This document shows positions 20,869-32,790 of a stretch of 64,000 nucleotides of DNA, piece by piece (the first letter of the stretch is position 1; every line of letters begins with the position of its first letter). Source of the stretch: Closterium sp. Naga37s-1 (taxonomy: Eukaryota > Streptophyta > Zygnematophyceae > Desmidiales > Closteriaceae); assembly GCA_947471745.1 (NCBI GenBank), contig CANJKZ010000723.1:5993001-6057000 (forward strand). Direction: 5' to 3'. A program made the position numbers and the translations under genes. The notes beneath the pieces are model-generated. The model was given only the letters and a program-made list of their open reading frames with translations, searched no databases and had not been told where the DNA came from.

Positions 20869-23800
20869 AGCTCAAGAGGGAGCTGGAGGTCAACATGAAG
20901 TTGCGACGACCTCAAACCTCCTCTACAGATGCATCTGCAACATCTGAAACATCTACGATATCTACCCAATCTATGAATTCTACTACGAGCTCGAGAACCA
21001 CGTCGTCGACGACAACAAAAAATCATGGCAATAGGGAACGGCAGGACCGGCCATCTGCCACCCCAGGAGAAAACACAGAGTTATGGGAAATGCCCTATGA
21101 TCCAATCAACGAGACGATCAACGGGTACAACGAGCAACGCCAACCACTTTTGCTCGAGGTGATCTGCAATGGACGACGCCTCCAAGCACTCGTGGACAGT
21201 GGAGCATCCCATTCAGTATGCGACAAGGCAGCTCTCAAACGCATCAATGAGAAGTACACGCCTTCAAACTTCCAAGCTACGATGGTTGACGGAAGCAAAT
21301 TACAAGTCTACGGCGAAGCAGCGTTACACCTGCAGATGGGTCCTCTTCGCTGGAAACCGACCCTACCTGTCACCAATATCAAAGGGCTAGACTTGATTCT
21401 TGGGAGAGATTTTCTGAAGAAGTTCAACCCCGAGATCAACTGGGTCACCCGCACGGCGAGTATCTACAATCAAGACAGAAGAGTTCCTCTTCCGAATTGG
21501 AGCAACACGGGAGATATTCCGGAGGAAACTCTCGCACGCTTCGAGAAGGACGTGAAACGAACCATGGCAGGGTTTGTTGCACTGGTTACCAATGAGGACG
21601 AAGGAGAGAGAAAAACGCTCGAGCTTCCACCAGCAATCCAGAAACTTCTAGAAGAGTTCGAAGACGTTCTCCCTGACGACCTTCCAGACCAGTTGCCGCC
21701 ATACCGAACCCACCAGCACGAGATCATCGAAGAACCTGGTTCAAAACCGACCTTCCGAGCACCATATCGACTCAGCCCAACAGAGTTGGCCGACATGAAG
21801 AAACAGATCGAGTACCTTCTGGACAAAGGACTCATTCGACCATCAACATCACCATATGGTGCACCAGTGCTTTTCACACCAAAACCTGACGGAAGCTTAC
21901 GCATGTGCATCGACTACCGAGCCCTCAACAAACATACGATCAAGAACAAGTATCCGATTCCACGGATTGACGATCTACTTGACCAGCTTCGTGGAGCCAC
22001 GGTATTCTCAAAACTCGATTTCATGTCGGGATATTGGCAGATCCGGATGGCGGATAACTCCATCCATAAGACGGCGTTTCGGACACGATACGGATCCTAC
22101 GAGTACCTTGTCATGCCGTTCGGACTCACCAACGCACCCGCTACATTCCAGGCCGAAATGAACCATATTCTCAGGCCTCTACTCGACGAATGCGTGGTGG
22201 TGTACCTGGACGACATCCTGATCTACTCGAGGGACATGAAGCAGCACATCGAACACCTACGATGTGTCTTCGAGATACTTCGACGGGAGAAGTTCTACGT
22301 CAAGCTATCCAAGAGCGAGTTTGCCTTGAAGAAAGTTCAGTTCCTTGGACACATGGTGAGCGCTCAAGGAGTCCATGTCGACCCAAAAAAGATCAAAGCC
22401 GTACGTACGTGGAAGACACCGGAGAACGTGAAGGAACTTCAGCAATTCCTTGGCTTTGCGAACTACTACAATCGGTTCGTGCCACAGTATGCGAAGATTG
22501 CAACACCTCTTACCAATCTACTGAAGAAGAATACACCGTTCAAGTGGGAGGATGTGCACCAGCAAGCCATGGAGCAGTTGAAGACCGCACTCACGTCCGC
22601 ACCCGTCCTGATCCTGCCAGATCCAGAAAAAGACTACGTCATCGAAGCTGACGCTAGCGACCAAGCAGTTGGAGCAGTCTTGATGCAAGACCAAGGGAAA
22701 GGACTACAACCAATCGCTTACCTTAGCAAAAAATTGCACGGGGCAGAACTCAACTACCCGATTCACGACAAAGAGGCCTTAGCGATCATCACCGCATTCA
22801 AGACATGGCGATGCTACCTCGAAGGGAGAAAGACCACGGTCTACACTGACCATTGCAGCCTGAAGTACCTAAAAACGCAGCCGACCCTCTCCAAACGACA
22901 AGTCAGGTGGATTGACTTCCTCGAGACGCACTTCGACTACGACATCGTGTACAAGCCGGGACATAAGAATAAGGCAGATGCACTGAGCCGGCCTGGACAC
23001 GTTGCTGCCATACAGATTGAGGGGATGAATCCGCTACTCAAGGGACTCTTCACGCATGGGTATACCATCGACCCCGAGATTCCCTTGGCAGAGAAAAAGA
23101 AATTGTTGCAGTGGGACCACGACGTCGCACTACGCAAAGGATCAACAAAGATATGGGTACCCAACTACCCGCCTCTTCGGCAGTTGCTTCTCGAAGAATT
23201 CCATGACGTGCTCTACGCTGGACACTTCGGGAGTAACAAGACTCTTGCCGGGATTGCGAAAGTCTACTATTGGCCTCACATGGCGGACGACGTGCAGAAG
23301 TTCGTCACTTCGTGCGACACATGCCAGCGGATGAAGAGCAGTAAGCAGAAGAAAGCAGGACTTCTTCAACCTCTACCCATCCCGGAACAGCCTTGGCAAG
23401 TGGTCAGCTTGGATTTCATCACCGGTTTACCACCTACCAAAGCGGGGCATGACGCCATCCTGGTCGTCATCGACAAATTCTCAAAGATGGGACACTTCAT
23501 TCCGACACATACAACCGCACGCACGGAGGAAACGGCACAGCTATTCCTCAAACACATCATCTCACAGCACGGGATCCCAACAACCCTCATATCCGACAGG
23601 GACCCCAAGTTTACTAGCAAGTTCTGGAAAGAGCTCATGTCGCTCATGGGGACACGCCTAGCGATGTCATCTGCATATCATCCCCAGACCGATGGGCAGA
23701 CAGAGCGCTTGAACCAAATTGTGGAACAACTCTTGCGCGCAGCGTGCAAAGATGACATTAACAAGTGGGACTTGCACTTGCCGGTGTTTGAGTTCGCCTA

Positions 23801-24473
23801 CAATAATGCAAAGCATGCCGCAACAGGAGAGACCCCATTCTTCCTCTGTTACGGTCGACATCCGCTAACTCCTCAACAGCCGACAGTACCTGCAACTGTC
23901 CAACCCGCGCACGACTTCGTTACCACAATGCAGCAGCTTTGGGATCGGACACACAAGCGTCTACAGGACATACAGTCTTCACAGAAACGCTTGGCCGATC
24001 ACCATCGACGTGATCATACCATTGCGGTTGGTGACCATGTGCTTCTCGACACATGCAACCTCAACCTCGGTCACCTTCCATCCAAGTTACGACCTCGCTT
24101 CTGCGGACCTTTTCTCGTAGAAGAGCAGGTCACTCCAGTCACATTCCGATTGCGCCTACCAGCTACTTGGAAGATTCATAACGCCTTCTACGTGCAGCTT
24201 CTTAAACCCTATCGAGATCCAAATAAGCTGTACACGGGACGCCAACCTCCGCCGCCGCCTCCAGTCCTCGTGAATGATGAACTTGAGTACGAGGTTGAAT
24301 CTGTGCTTGCACATCGTCGTCGTCGGCATGGCGCCCTGGAGTTTCTCATACGCTGGAAGGGCTATGATCCTTCTGAGGACAGCTGGGTCTCTGAAGAAGA
24401 CATGAGTAACGCCCGACGTTCTCTCCGCGACTATCTTGTCAAGCAGGGTGTTACATCTACCACCCAGCTTTGA
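20869..24473 (+). CDS. pol: pol of the gypsy element: PR-RT-RNase H-integrase-chromodomain
   Basis: The frame is open to the stop at 24471-24473; upstream it joins 12826 in phase. Protease has [11 protein letters not shown] near 21195. RT runs about 21700-22330 with YLDD at 22203-22214 ([11 protein letters not shown]). RNase H starts at [14 protein letters not shown] near 22640. Integrase has an HHCC zinc domain (23200-23340, CDTCQRMK) and DDE residues in SLDFITG, SDRDPKF and [13 protein letters not shown] chromodomain follows (24285-24440: [24 protein letters not shown]). Chromodomains of chromoviruses steer integration to marked chromatin. All key residues look intact, so this domain set could be functional if A1 were absent. 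Confidence 0.95.
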
Positions 24474-24483
24474 GGGGGGGAAG
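24472..24483 (+). other. Polypurine tract of the gypsy element
   Basis: GAGGGGGGGAAG lies directly before the 3' LTR and overlaps the end of pol. It primes plus-strand synthesis in this class of element. Confidence 0.9.
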
Positions 24484-24885
24484 TGTGAGAGTACGCCGAC
24501 GTTCGACATATTTCTCATTTCCATATTTTTACTTCATCTTATTCTCCTTATTTTCCTCTTTCATTTGCACGTTATTTCACCTCAATCGGACTACTATTCT
24601 ATTTTCTAGAGCTTTCCAATTATTTCACTTATTTGGTATATTCGGCACCGACATTTACATTATACGACACCGACAGCACCGACAGTGGTGTACAAGGCGT
24701 AATCTTGCCATAATCCGAAGTGCCAATGGGCTTGCGTGCTTATGCGCATTTGTGATTATCTATTCTAGAAGAGCGCGTTCCCGAAGGTTCGGATTATCTG
24801 TTGTTTCTATGTATTTCTGAGTATAAATACGCCTTGTACTCACCTTTAGTGCAACATTCTCGAGTGGAAATTCGATCCTGTGACA
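24484..24885 (+). repeat. 3' LTR of the gypsy element
   Basis: A 402-bp copy of 10954-11355. It keeps the heat-shock-type site TTCCCGAAGGTTC (24778-24790) and TATAAATA (24822-24829). The duplication GCCAG follows at 24886-24890. Confidence 0.95.
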
Positions 24886-24890
24886 GCCAG

Positions 24891-25310
24891 CGCGATGCCT
24901 CCATCTCGACCAGCCGACGCATGAGTCGCTGAATTCGGCCTGACTCCACTCCGCAGAGGACCGACTTTGCCGTTCGAGCTACCTCCAGTCGCAGATGATC
25001 GCAGCACTTGCGCCTGCACTTCGCCAACTTTGACATCGTCAGGCCAAATCACTCCGCGAACTCTCGTGCTTCCACCACCGACAACATTTCTGCCATCGCC
25101 TTCGTTGTGCACGGGTCGGGGAGAGGCGGACGCGTCGTCCGCTTCTGCACGGGGAGGGGGATGCTCGCGCGCCCACTGCGCACGAGTTCCAAGGAGCAAG
25201 TTCTCCAAGTCCGCCTCGCCGTACCTGCCAGCCTCGTGGCGTGCCCGAACACCATCCTCTCTCGCCTACAGGGTAACTTCTACACCTGCTTCGACCACGG
25301 GGTCGACCAT
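24891..25310 (-). pseudogene. Copia A0, gag N-terminus
   Basis: After the gypsy element A0 resumes. The gag ATG (25308-25310, MVDPVVEAG) matches the A1 start and leads an Arg/Ala/Gly-rich N-terminal region (LLLGTRAQWAREHPPPRAEAD) ending at the insertion point. Some internal codons are missing relative to A1 (for example near 24955). Confidence 0.85.
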
Positions 25311-25399
25311 GGCAACTACGACGGCTGCTTGCCTAACAACAACTTAGGTAATGAACGCAGAAGTCGGCTACCTGAAGGTTCTAACGCGGGACCGTCCAT

Positions 25400-25412
25400 G
25401 CTCACCGCACCA
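25400..25412 (-). other. Primer-binding site of copia A0
   Basis: The minus strand has TGGTGCGGTGAGC next to the 5' LTR, identical to A1. Confidence 0.75.
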
Positions 25413-26234
25413 TGCGGAGAGTCACTACACAACGGGAGTGGACTATGGTGTAGGGCACGGGGTTGTGCGAAGGATCGTAGCTTTTTTCTAACGTTCTTAC
25501 TTCTTGCTGTGTTCACAGAGAAGTTTTGGCAAGAGTTTCCGCTAAGGAATTGAAAGAACAGCTTGCAATGAAAAGTTGATAGTGCAATTGAGGCATGCAG
25601 AACAAAAGGACTAGAATGGCATGCAACACCTAGCAAGGGCGAAACCTGCCAGCAAAGCAGAAGAGCGGCTTGCCAACGCTGCAGCAGAGTAATCTGCTAG
25701 CGTTGCACCGCGCACGTTCTGCCAGCACTGCAGTCGCAGGTAACTATCTGCAGTCGCAGGTTGTCTATCTGCGCAGATGTGCGCACCTACCAAGTAGGTG
25801 CAGGTTGGCGGCTTCACCGTCAGGCACATTGCGCAGGTGCCGGGTAGAAAACGTGTCGTCAGTTTTGCCAGGTGCGCACCGTCGACCACGTGATGCCGTT
25901 CCGCCGGTAGAACTTTGCCAGAACCTCCTGGGCAAAAGTTCGCACGCCTCTGCAGAGTTTTGCGCAACTCTGCGAACTTGGTCGATCAGCTCAACAACCC
26001 TCGGTCGAACAAAGTTCGCCGAGCAGAGCTCTTTGACCCGAACTATTTGACCAGAGTTCTTCGACCAGAAGTGTCGCGCAGAGCTCGTCGACCTGATTCT
26101 GTCGAGCAGAGCCTGCTCGATCGAAACTTCGGTCGAACTGCAGAAACCCACTTCTTCTACCAAACCGTCGAAAATTTCCCGTCGACGGCGAGCTCGGCTG
26201 CGCCCAAGCGAGGGCGGGGCCTTTCTCTTCGACA
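25413..26234 (-). repeat. 5' LTR of copia A0 (822 bp)
   Basis: In plus orientation it runs from TGCGGAGAGTCAC to CTCTTCGACA, with the complement of GGCCCCGCCCTCGCTTGGGC near the right end. Its first half resembles solo LTRs T1 and T2 (reverse) more than the A1 LTR. The partner LTR would lie left of the window. TGAGC (26235-26239) should be one copy of the A0 target duplication. Confidence 0.88.
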
Positions 26235-27960
26235 TGAGCGACACCTGGCGTGTAGAGTTTGGGGACGCGGCTGAGCTGCCCCGCTGGCTGGAGCTAAATA
26301 GGCAGAGGGTGGATATCTTTTCTCTAGACTATGACGCTATCCTCACTGCCATGTATGCTTTGACTATTAGTACTCAGGGTGACTGTTACCTGTGTGTACC
26401 ACCCGACCCTAGTATAGAGGCTGCTGCTGTAGGTGCTGGTGAGTCTGCTCTAGGTGCTGGTGAGTCTGCTCCAGGTACTAGTGAGTCTGCTCTCTCTGGT
26501 ACTGTGCCTGCAGAGGCCTTGCACACCTTCACGCTTGACTCAGGTGCTTCCCGCTGTTTCTTTCGCGACATTACTACAGTCACACCACTCCGTGCACCTA
26601 TTGCTGTCAGACTGGCTGACCCCTCTAGGGGCTTAGCTCTTGCCCGTTCCTCCACTTCTCCCATGTCCGACGGTTCTGTCTGGCTCATTGTCAGGTCTTC
26701 ACCTCCCCTCGTTCTCTACGAACTTGGTGAGCACCGTCGTCCTTCGGGATGAATGGGTTGATACCTTCACCCCTGGCAAACAGGGTGTGACGGTCTGTAT
26801 GTGCTCCTGGACTGGTCGTCACCTGACCACGTTCACCCGTCGGCCTGGGTCGAGTCTGTACACACTAAGTACTGAGCCTCCCTAGGTAGCTGCGTCTGCA
26901 TCAGGTCAGCTAGCGCCCCCCTGCTCGTGTTGCGCCCTGTCGCACGGGATGCTCCTTTGGCACCACCGCCTTGGTCACCCCTCAGTGCCTCGCCTCCGTG
27001 GCATGCACTCCCGTCTCCTTGTCTCTGGTCTTCCCAGGTCTCTGCCTCCCCTCCCACCCTCGCCTACCCCTCCCTGCCTTCCCTGTGTCGAGGGGTGGCA
27101 GCGCGCCGCTCCTCACTCCTCCTCGTTTCCCCCGACGACTGCTCCCCTGCAGACTCTCCACATGGACGTATGGGGCCTAGCCCGCGTCCGTGGATAGGGC
27201 CGCGAGCGATACTTTCTGCTGGTTGTTGACGACTACTCGCGTTACATCATGGTCTTCCCCTTGCGCAGCAAGGGGGAGGTCCCTGATGTTTTGATCCCTT
27301 GGATCCGCGCAGTCCGTCTCCAGCTCCGCGAGCGGTTCGACACGGACCTTCCTGTCCTGCGTTTGCACTCTGACAGAGGTGGTGAGTTTTCCTCCGACCT
27401 CTTGCGGAACTTTTGTCGTGGGGAGGGCATTCTCCAGTCGTTCACGCTTCCGGCCTCTCCACAACAGAATGGGGTTTCTGAGCGATGCATTGGCTTAGTC
27501 ATGGAGGTCGCTCGTACCTCCATGATCCAAGTGGCTGCCCCCAATTTTCTGTCGCCGTTTGCGGTGCGGTACGCTGCGCATCAGCTCAACCTCTGGCCCC
27601 GTGTCTCCTTGCTGGAGACCTCGCTTACACTGCGTTGGACGGGGAAGGTTGGCGATGCGACGGTGTTCCGGGTCTGGGGCTCTCGTGCCTTTGTCCGCGA
27701 TACTTCCGCGGACAAGCTCTCCTCCTGCGCCATTCCCTGCGCCTTCCTTGGCTTTCCCCCTGACGCGCCTGGCTAGCAGTTTTACCACCCCACCTCGCTC
27801 CGTAGCCTGTCTTCTCAGGACGTCACATTTGACGAGTCGGTCCCCTCTTACCGTCTCTTCCCCTACCGCACTGCCCCTCTCCCCCCCCCGCCGCTCTTCC
27901 TTGCACCAGGTCCTCCTCCGGTAGACCCCCTCCCCCCTCAGGGTCCTGCTCTCTCAGGTG
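26235..27960 (+). pseudogene. Family-B copia relic B3: gag end to integrase
   Basis: This is the oldest layer of the left stack. It begins within gag where A0 inserted (TWRVEFGDAAELPRW), then has protease LDSGASRCFFRD, GAG-pre-integrase (LWHHRLGHPS, PCLPCVEGW) and integrase (HMDVWGL, LHSDRGGEF, QQNGVSERC). Several stops and frameshifts break it, e.g. TAG at 27196-27198 and 27774-27776. It aligns with B1 2910-4690 and ends at the linker. Confidence 0.88.
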
Positions 27961-28440
27961 TGTCTGCTGCCTTACCGTTGCCCCCTTCGCCGACTTCACC
28001 ACCGTCGGCTGCACCTCGACCTGCTCCTCCCCTGCCGGCGTCGACTTCACTCTCACGTCGACTTGCTGGACGTCACGTCGGCCCCCGGCGATGCTCTTGG
28101 CCGGTGCCACAGGCAACGCCCCACGTCTCTCCTCATCGTTGCTAGCTGACGTCGAAGTCAGCCCACGCAGGTCGGCGACAAGTGGTGGGATAGGAGGGGC
28201 AGGGAAAGGGGAAGGAGGGTGGACCTCCTCGGCGTCCTCAAGTGCAGGCTCACCGACCTCGGCGAGTAGAGGCGTGGCCGCCGAGGTGTACGTCGGTAGG
28301 GTGGTCGACGTCCGTTCTAACGCTGGCCATTGCTCCGACTTCCACACCTCCATCGACATGCTCTCGTAGAACATCACGTCTGACATGGTGACCAACCGGG
28401 TCGGCAATGTCAAGGAGTTCCCAGCCCTTGCTCTCCTCCG
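27961..28440 (-). pseudogene. Family-A-like copia fragment A3: integrase tail and linker
   Basis: The minus strand encodes MSDVMFYESMSMEVWKSE, similar to the integrase tail of A1 (AIFYETLSLEKWKAK), followed by a Pro/Glu-rich linker. It is joined to B3 on the left and to C1 on the right without LTRs, so it is a rearranged scrap. Confidence 0.7.
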
Positions 28441-28459
28441 ACCTGATTTGAGGAGGCTG

Positions 28460-31400
28460 GGTGCTCAGCCTTGCTGCGAACCTGATTTCCGTGCAGCGGT
28501 TGCAAAAGGTTGTATGGACACGAGCTTGAAGGGAGCCAAGACCTACACCGCAAGGATTGGCGAGCGGATTATTTGGGACCTTCACGACGGCAGGGATGTC
28601 TACAACGAGATGTGGCAGATCTCTATGGTCCCCATGCCTAAGGAGAAGCAAGTGGCAGCAAGCGTCAGCATTAAGGGTGAAGCGATTGGTAGCGGAGATG
28701 GCGCGAACGGTCGCGCTAAGGAGAATGAGTCCAACAAGTGCAATCTCGAGGGACCAGCAAGTTGTGTAAGCTTAAGGAGAGTGGTGCAGCAACCAAGGAG
28801 CAGCACAAGGGTGAGGAGAACCCCAAGGCAGCAGCGGAGGAGGACTATGGAGAGAGCATGTGGGGCGCTATTGCGAGTGCGGCATTCTCCAATCCGACTT
28901 CGACTACGGGGGAGTGTGATTGGCTCACCTTGCATCAGTGCATGGGGCATGTGGCCCTGCCCATCTTGCAGCAGCTACTCAAGAATGAGATGGTTGCTGG
29001 CATACGTGTGAAGGGGGAGCCCGATCAGGTACTTGGTTGCCCGACGTGCATGCAAGCCAAGTTCACCCGTTTCCCGTTCTCGACTTCGGAGGCAATGGCT
29101 AAGGCACCACTTGATGAGGTGGTGATGGACGTGGTGGGCCCCTTGAATCTTGGAGCTGCTGGAGCTGAGTACTTCCTCACCATTGTCGATGTCTACACCC
29201 GCATGACTTGGGTGTATGTGCTGTCCAAGAAGAGCGACGTGGCTGAAACGGTGAAGACGGATTGGTTGCCGATGGTGGAGCGGCAACAAGACCGACTTGT
29301 GAAATCAATCCGCACCGATCGAGGGGGAGAGTTCCTGAGCAAGGAGTTCGGATTGTGGCTGAAGAAGAATGGAATAAGGCACTCCCTTACCATCCCATAC
29401 TCCCCTGCAATGAACGGCATCACCGAGCGAGCAAACCGCACAATCACGGAGACGGCACGCTGGTTGCTCATCGAAGCCAGGCTACCCAACAATTTCTGGC
29501 CTGATGCGGTGCAAAGTGCGTGTGTGGCCAAGAAGAGAGCTTGGAGTCATGTTGGAGCAGACAAATAGGTGACCTATGTGGAGTGGATTGGAAGGAAGCC
29601 AAAGGTGGATATGCTTCGGGTGTTCGGGTGCTTGTGCATGGCACTCTTGCCTAAGCATCTTCGGCACAACAAGCTTGGTGCCAAGGTGATATGGGCTGTG
29701 CATCATGGCTCAAAACAGCAAGGGGTGGCTTCTTTGGGACCCATTTACCAAGAAGTTCTTGGTGAGCAGGGATTTCACCTTCATGGAGAACCTCATGTAT
29801 AAGTTTTGGAAGGCGGAGAACGAGGCAAAGATAGGCGTGCGGTTTGGAGAGGTGAAGAGTTCCGGTTTGGAGCATGTGGAGCTGCCTTTGGAGCTGAGCA
29901 GTGGCAGCACAACCACGAGGCAATCCTCCCTTGTGAATGGGGGAGAGGAGGCCAATGATGCAGAGGAAGAAGAGGAGGAGGTGCAGCAAGTGAGCGAGCG
30001 TGCACCGACACTTCCCTCTCGCACTACGAGTGCTCCACGGATCCGTGTCACACCGCAGCAACACCAAGGCCTTCAAGTCCCTGCAGTTGATGAGGCAGGA
30101 AGGGGCAAGAGGAGAGTTCAAGCCCCTAATAGGTTGACCAATGATGCACCAGGAAAGCAGGGCAAGTCAGCCCTGGCCAGAGCGGCAATGATGGTCGAAG
30201 ATGATGAGGAAAGCGACTACGAGGAGTGTGCCTTCGTGTTCTTCTCTCCGGTGGGGAATCAGCAACTCTCAAGGAGGCCTTGAAGAATAGTGATGCTGAG
30301 GAGTGGAAGAAGGCCATGGAGCTACCGGAGGGGCGTAAGGCGATTACATCCAAGTGGCATTTAAGATCAAGTCGGACGCTGACGACAAGATCGAGCGCTA
30401 CAATTCTAGGCTTGTGGCCAAGGGGTACCAACAGAAAGAGAAGGTGGACTTCAAGGAGTTGTTTGCTCCTGTGGTGAAGCCGACGACGCTGCGGACCCTA
30501 CTTGCGGGGGCTGCCATCAAAGGATTGGTGGTGAAACAAATGGACATGCCAACCGCGTTCCTCAACGGCATCCTTGAAGAAGATATTTTCCTGGCGCAGC
30601 TAGAGGGGTTTGATGATGGTAGTGGCAGAGTTTTGAACCTGAAGAAGGCCCTCTATGGGCTGAAGCAGGCCCCTAGGCAATGGTACTTGAAGCTGCGCGA
30701 AGTGTTGGAGGAGATCGGCTTCACTCCCTCAACGACCAATCACTCCTTGTTCATGCTTGGCGAGGTGGAGTAGAGGAGCTTCATCTTCTCACCCTCCTCT
30801 GACCTTGTGATGGAGGTGATGTAAAGGTTGAGGACAATTTTAAATGCAAGGCACTTGGCGACGTGAACTTCTACCTCGAGCTCCACATCGAACGCGATGT
30901 GGAGAAGCGGTGCATGCCGGTGCACCAACGGAAGTACCTGGAGGCGTTGGCTGCCAACTTTGGGCAGAGTGAAGGTCATGTGGCTACAACGTTTCCCTTG
31001 GGGTTCAAGTGTGTGAAGGGACCAGAGGAGGAGAGCGTTGGTGAAGAGGAGAGGCGCCGTTTTCACTCGTTGGTGGGCAGCCTCATGTATGCGGCGGTAA
31101 ACACTCGGCCGGACGTGGCCTTTGCTACTGGGCAGCTGGCTAGGGTTGTGCAATGCCCTAATGAGGAGCAGGTAGCAGCTGGAATGAGGATAGCCAAGTA
31201 TCTTGGCCAAGCACCGACCGTTGGGCTGCAATGCTCGGCGGCGGCACAAAGATGCCAAAAGGTCGCGGATGGTGTTGAACACGGGCGTTTGTTCCTCACC
31301 GCCTACTCGGATGCTTCATATGCAACGGAACCAAAGGACATGACAAGTGTTGGAGGGTGCATTTGCTGTGTTGGTGGAGGCCGAACTGCTTGGGAGAGCA

Positions 31401-31802
31401 AGAAGCAGGTGGATCAAGCATTGAGTTTGGTGGAGTCCGAGTACATGACACTCTTCCGTGCCGTAAGGGAGATTGTATGGCAGTGGCGTTTGTTGGCTGA
31501 ATTGGGGGGAGGAGCAGCAAGGACCTACCCCGCTCTACTGTGAGAGCCAGGGTGCCATTTCTCTTGCTAAGAACCCTGTGTTGCATGGCCTCACCAAGCA
31601 CATGAGGGTGAAGTGGCATTGGACGAGGAGCATGGTGGCCGCGGGTGAAGTTGAGTTGCGCTACGTGAAGACGACGGGGCAGCCTGCTGACATGATGACC
31701 AAGAGGCTGGTAGAGCAGCAGCATTGGAAGTGTTGCAAGCTGGCTGGGATGGCTCTAAACTGTGAGCAACAGATCCTAAAGCCGACAATCCGAGTGGGAG
31801 TT
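28460..31802 (+). pseudogene. Family-C copia relic C1: protease end to RNase H
   Basis: The copy starts abruptly in the region after protease (LAANLIS-like), with frames for GAG-pre-integrase and integrase (28738-29568: LTLHQCMGHVALP, GCPTCMQAKF, VMDVVGPL, IRTDRGGEF, MNGITERANRT). RT follows (30354-30773: MDMPTAFLNGIL, YGLKQAPRQWY); the YVDD segment appears deleted near 30775. RNase H follows (30863-31543 and on: AYSDASYATE, VESEYMTLFRAVREIVW). Many frameshifts. It is clearly the same family as C2. Confidence 0.88.
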
Positions 31803-32062
31803 TGTTGGTGCAACCCTACATTTTGCACTCGGCTGGTTGTCCATATGCATGCATGCGTGTGTGCATGGAATGGTATGAGGGCATGTGATAATATATATTT
31901 CATGTTTATAATAGTCTGTGAATGCTGAGTCATGATGTCGAGTGTGTGTGTGTCGAGTAAATAGCGAGTTATCGCTAGTCGCGTGTCACGCGGTCTTTTG
32001 CGTCCCGTGCGCAGTTTCTATTTTGTCGTGTGTCTCGTGCACGGTTTCTATTTTGTCGTGTG
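31803..32062 (+). repeat. Truncated 3' LTR of C1
   Basis: TGTTGGTGCAACCC follows a purine tract and about 260 bp match the start of the C2 LTRs, up to TTTCTATTTTGTCG. Then the sequence changes to B4. Confidence 0.85.
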
Positions 32063-32790
32063 TGAAACTCCTAAGTGGCCATAGCCGTAGTGTACACCTC
32101 TACCTCACTGCTGGAACTTAAGACTGACGGTGCCCGAGTTGACCTCCACGAAACAACAACTGTCCCGAGGCTAAAGGAGTACCCCTGTGTAGACCGACGC
32201 GTCTCCGCGTTGTCGGCCCACGATGAGTCCGAGTAACCTGTGAGTGTAACTGGCTGCTTCCCTCCAAGGACAAGTCCCATGCCTAATGTACTCGCCACAT
32301 ACTTCGCCACCCTCTTAGCACTGTACCAGTGGGACGATCGGTGTCTCCCATGCGCAACAAAGCGCGCAAGGACGCTAAGAGGTTAAGCTAGGTCTGGGCA
32401 AGTACAGGTCATCAGGTACATGAGACAACCCACCAGCTCATGATATGGACGACTGGAGTCAAATGACTCGTCCGAAGGTGGAGCCATGAGCCCATGATCC
32501 ACAGCAAGAGGGGTTGGCTGTACCTTGGAGAATGGGAAGCGAAACCGCGTGAGGATCTGCTCGACCATATGCGACTGCGTCAGCATAATGGTGCGAGCTA
32601 CCCTGTCCCTGGTGATTTGCAGGCCAAGGTAGTGCTGCAGCTCACCAAGGTCAGTGCAACTGTGTCTCCTCTGCAGTTCCTCCTTCACGGAGGCCAGTGC
32701 ATGTCGGTCGGGAGTGGCGAAGACCAGGTCGTCAACGTAGATTAGAACAAAGAGCGGGGTCGAGCCACGGCGGACGAAGAGCGACCGGTC
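32063..32790 (-). pseudogene. Family-B copia fragment B4, part 1: RT end and RNase H
   Basis: The minus strand encodes LFVLIYVDDLVFATPDRH, LGELQHYLGLQITRDR, LVGCLMYLMTCTCPDLA and RNase H (GYSDSSWADNAETRRS, SSSEVEVYTTAMA). These match B1 and B2 pol but with stops. It is interrupted by C2 at the duplication CGGTC and resumes at 39274. Confidence 0.87.
32786..32790. repeat. Target-site duplication of copia C2 (CGGTC)
   Basis: CGGTC is repeated at 39269-39273 after the right LTR, with B4 RT sequence continuing on both sides. Confidence 0.94.

Larger units (their letters stand above)
10954..24885 (+). mobile_element. Ty3/gypsy retrotransposon with chromodomain, carrying nested A1
   Basis: Two 402-bp LTRs (10954-11355 and 24484-24885), the duplication GCCAG, an iMet-type primer site, gag, pol and a purine tract define a complete element. 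The order protease-RT-RNase H-integrase and the C-terminal chromodomain place it in the chromoviruses. Without the 8037-bp A1 insertion and its duplication the element would be about 5.9 kb. I see four differences between the LTRs. Gag has a frameshift but pol stays open across the nested insertion site. Confidence 0.95.
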
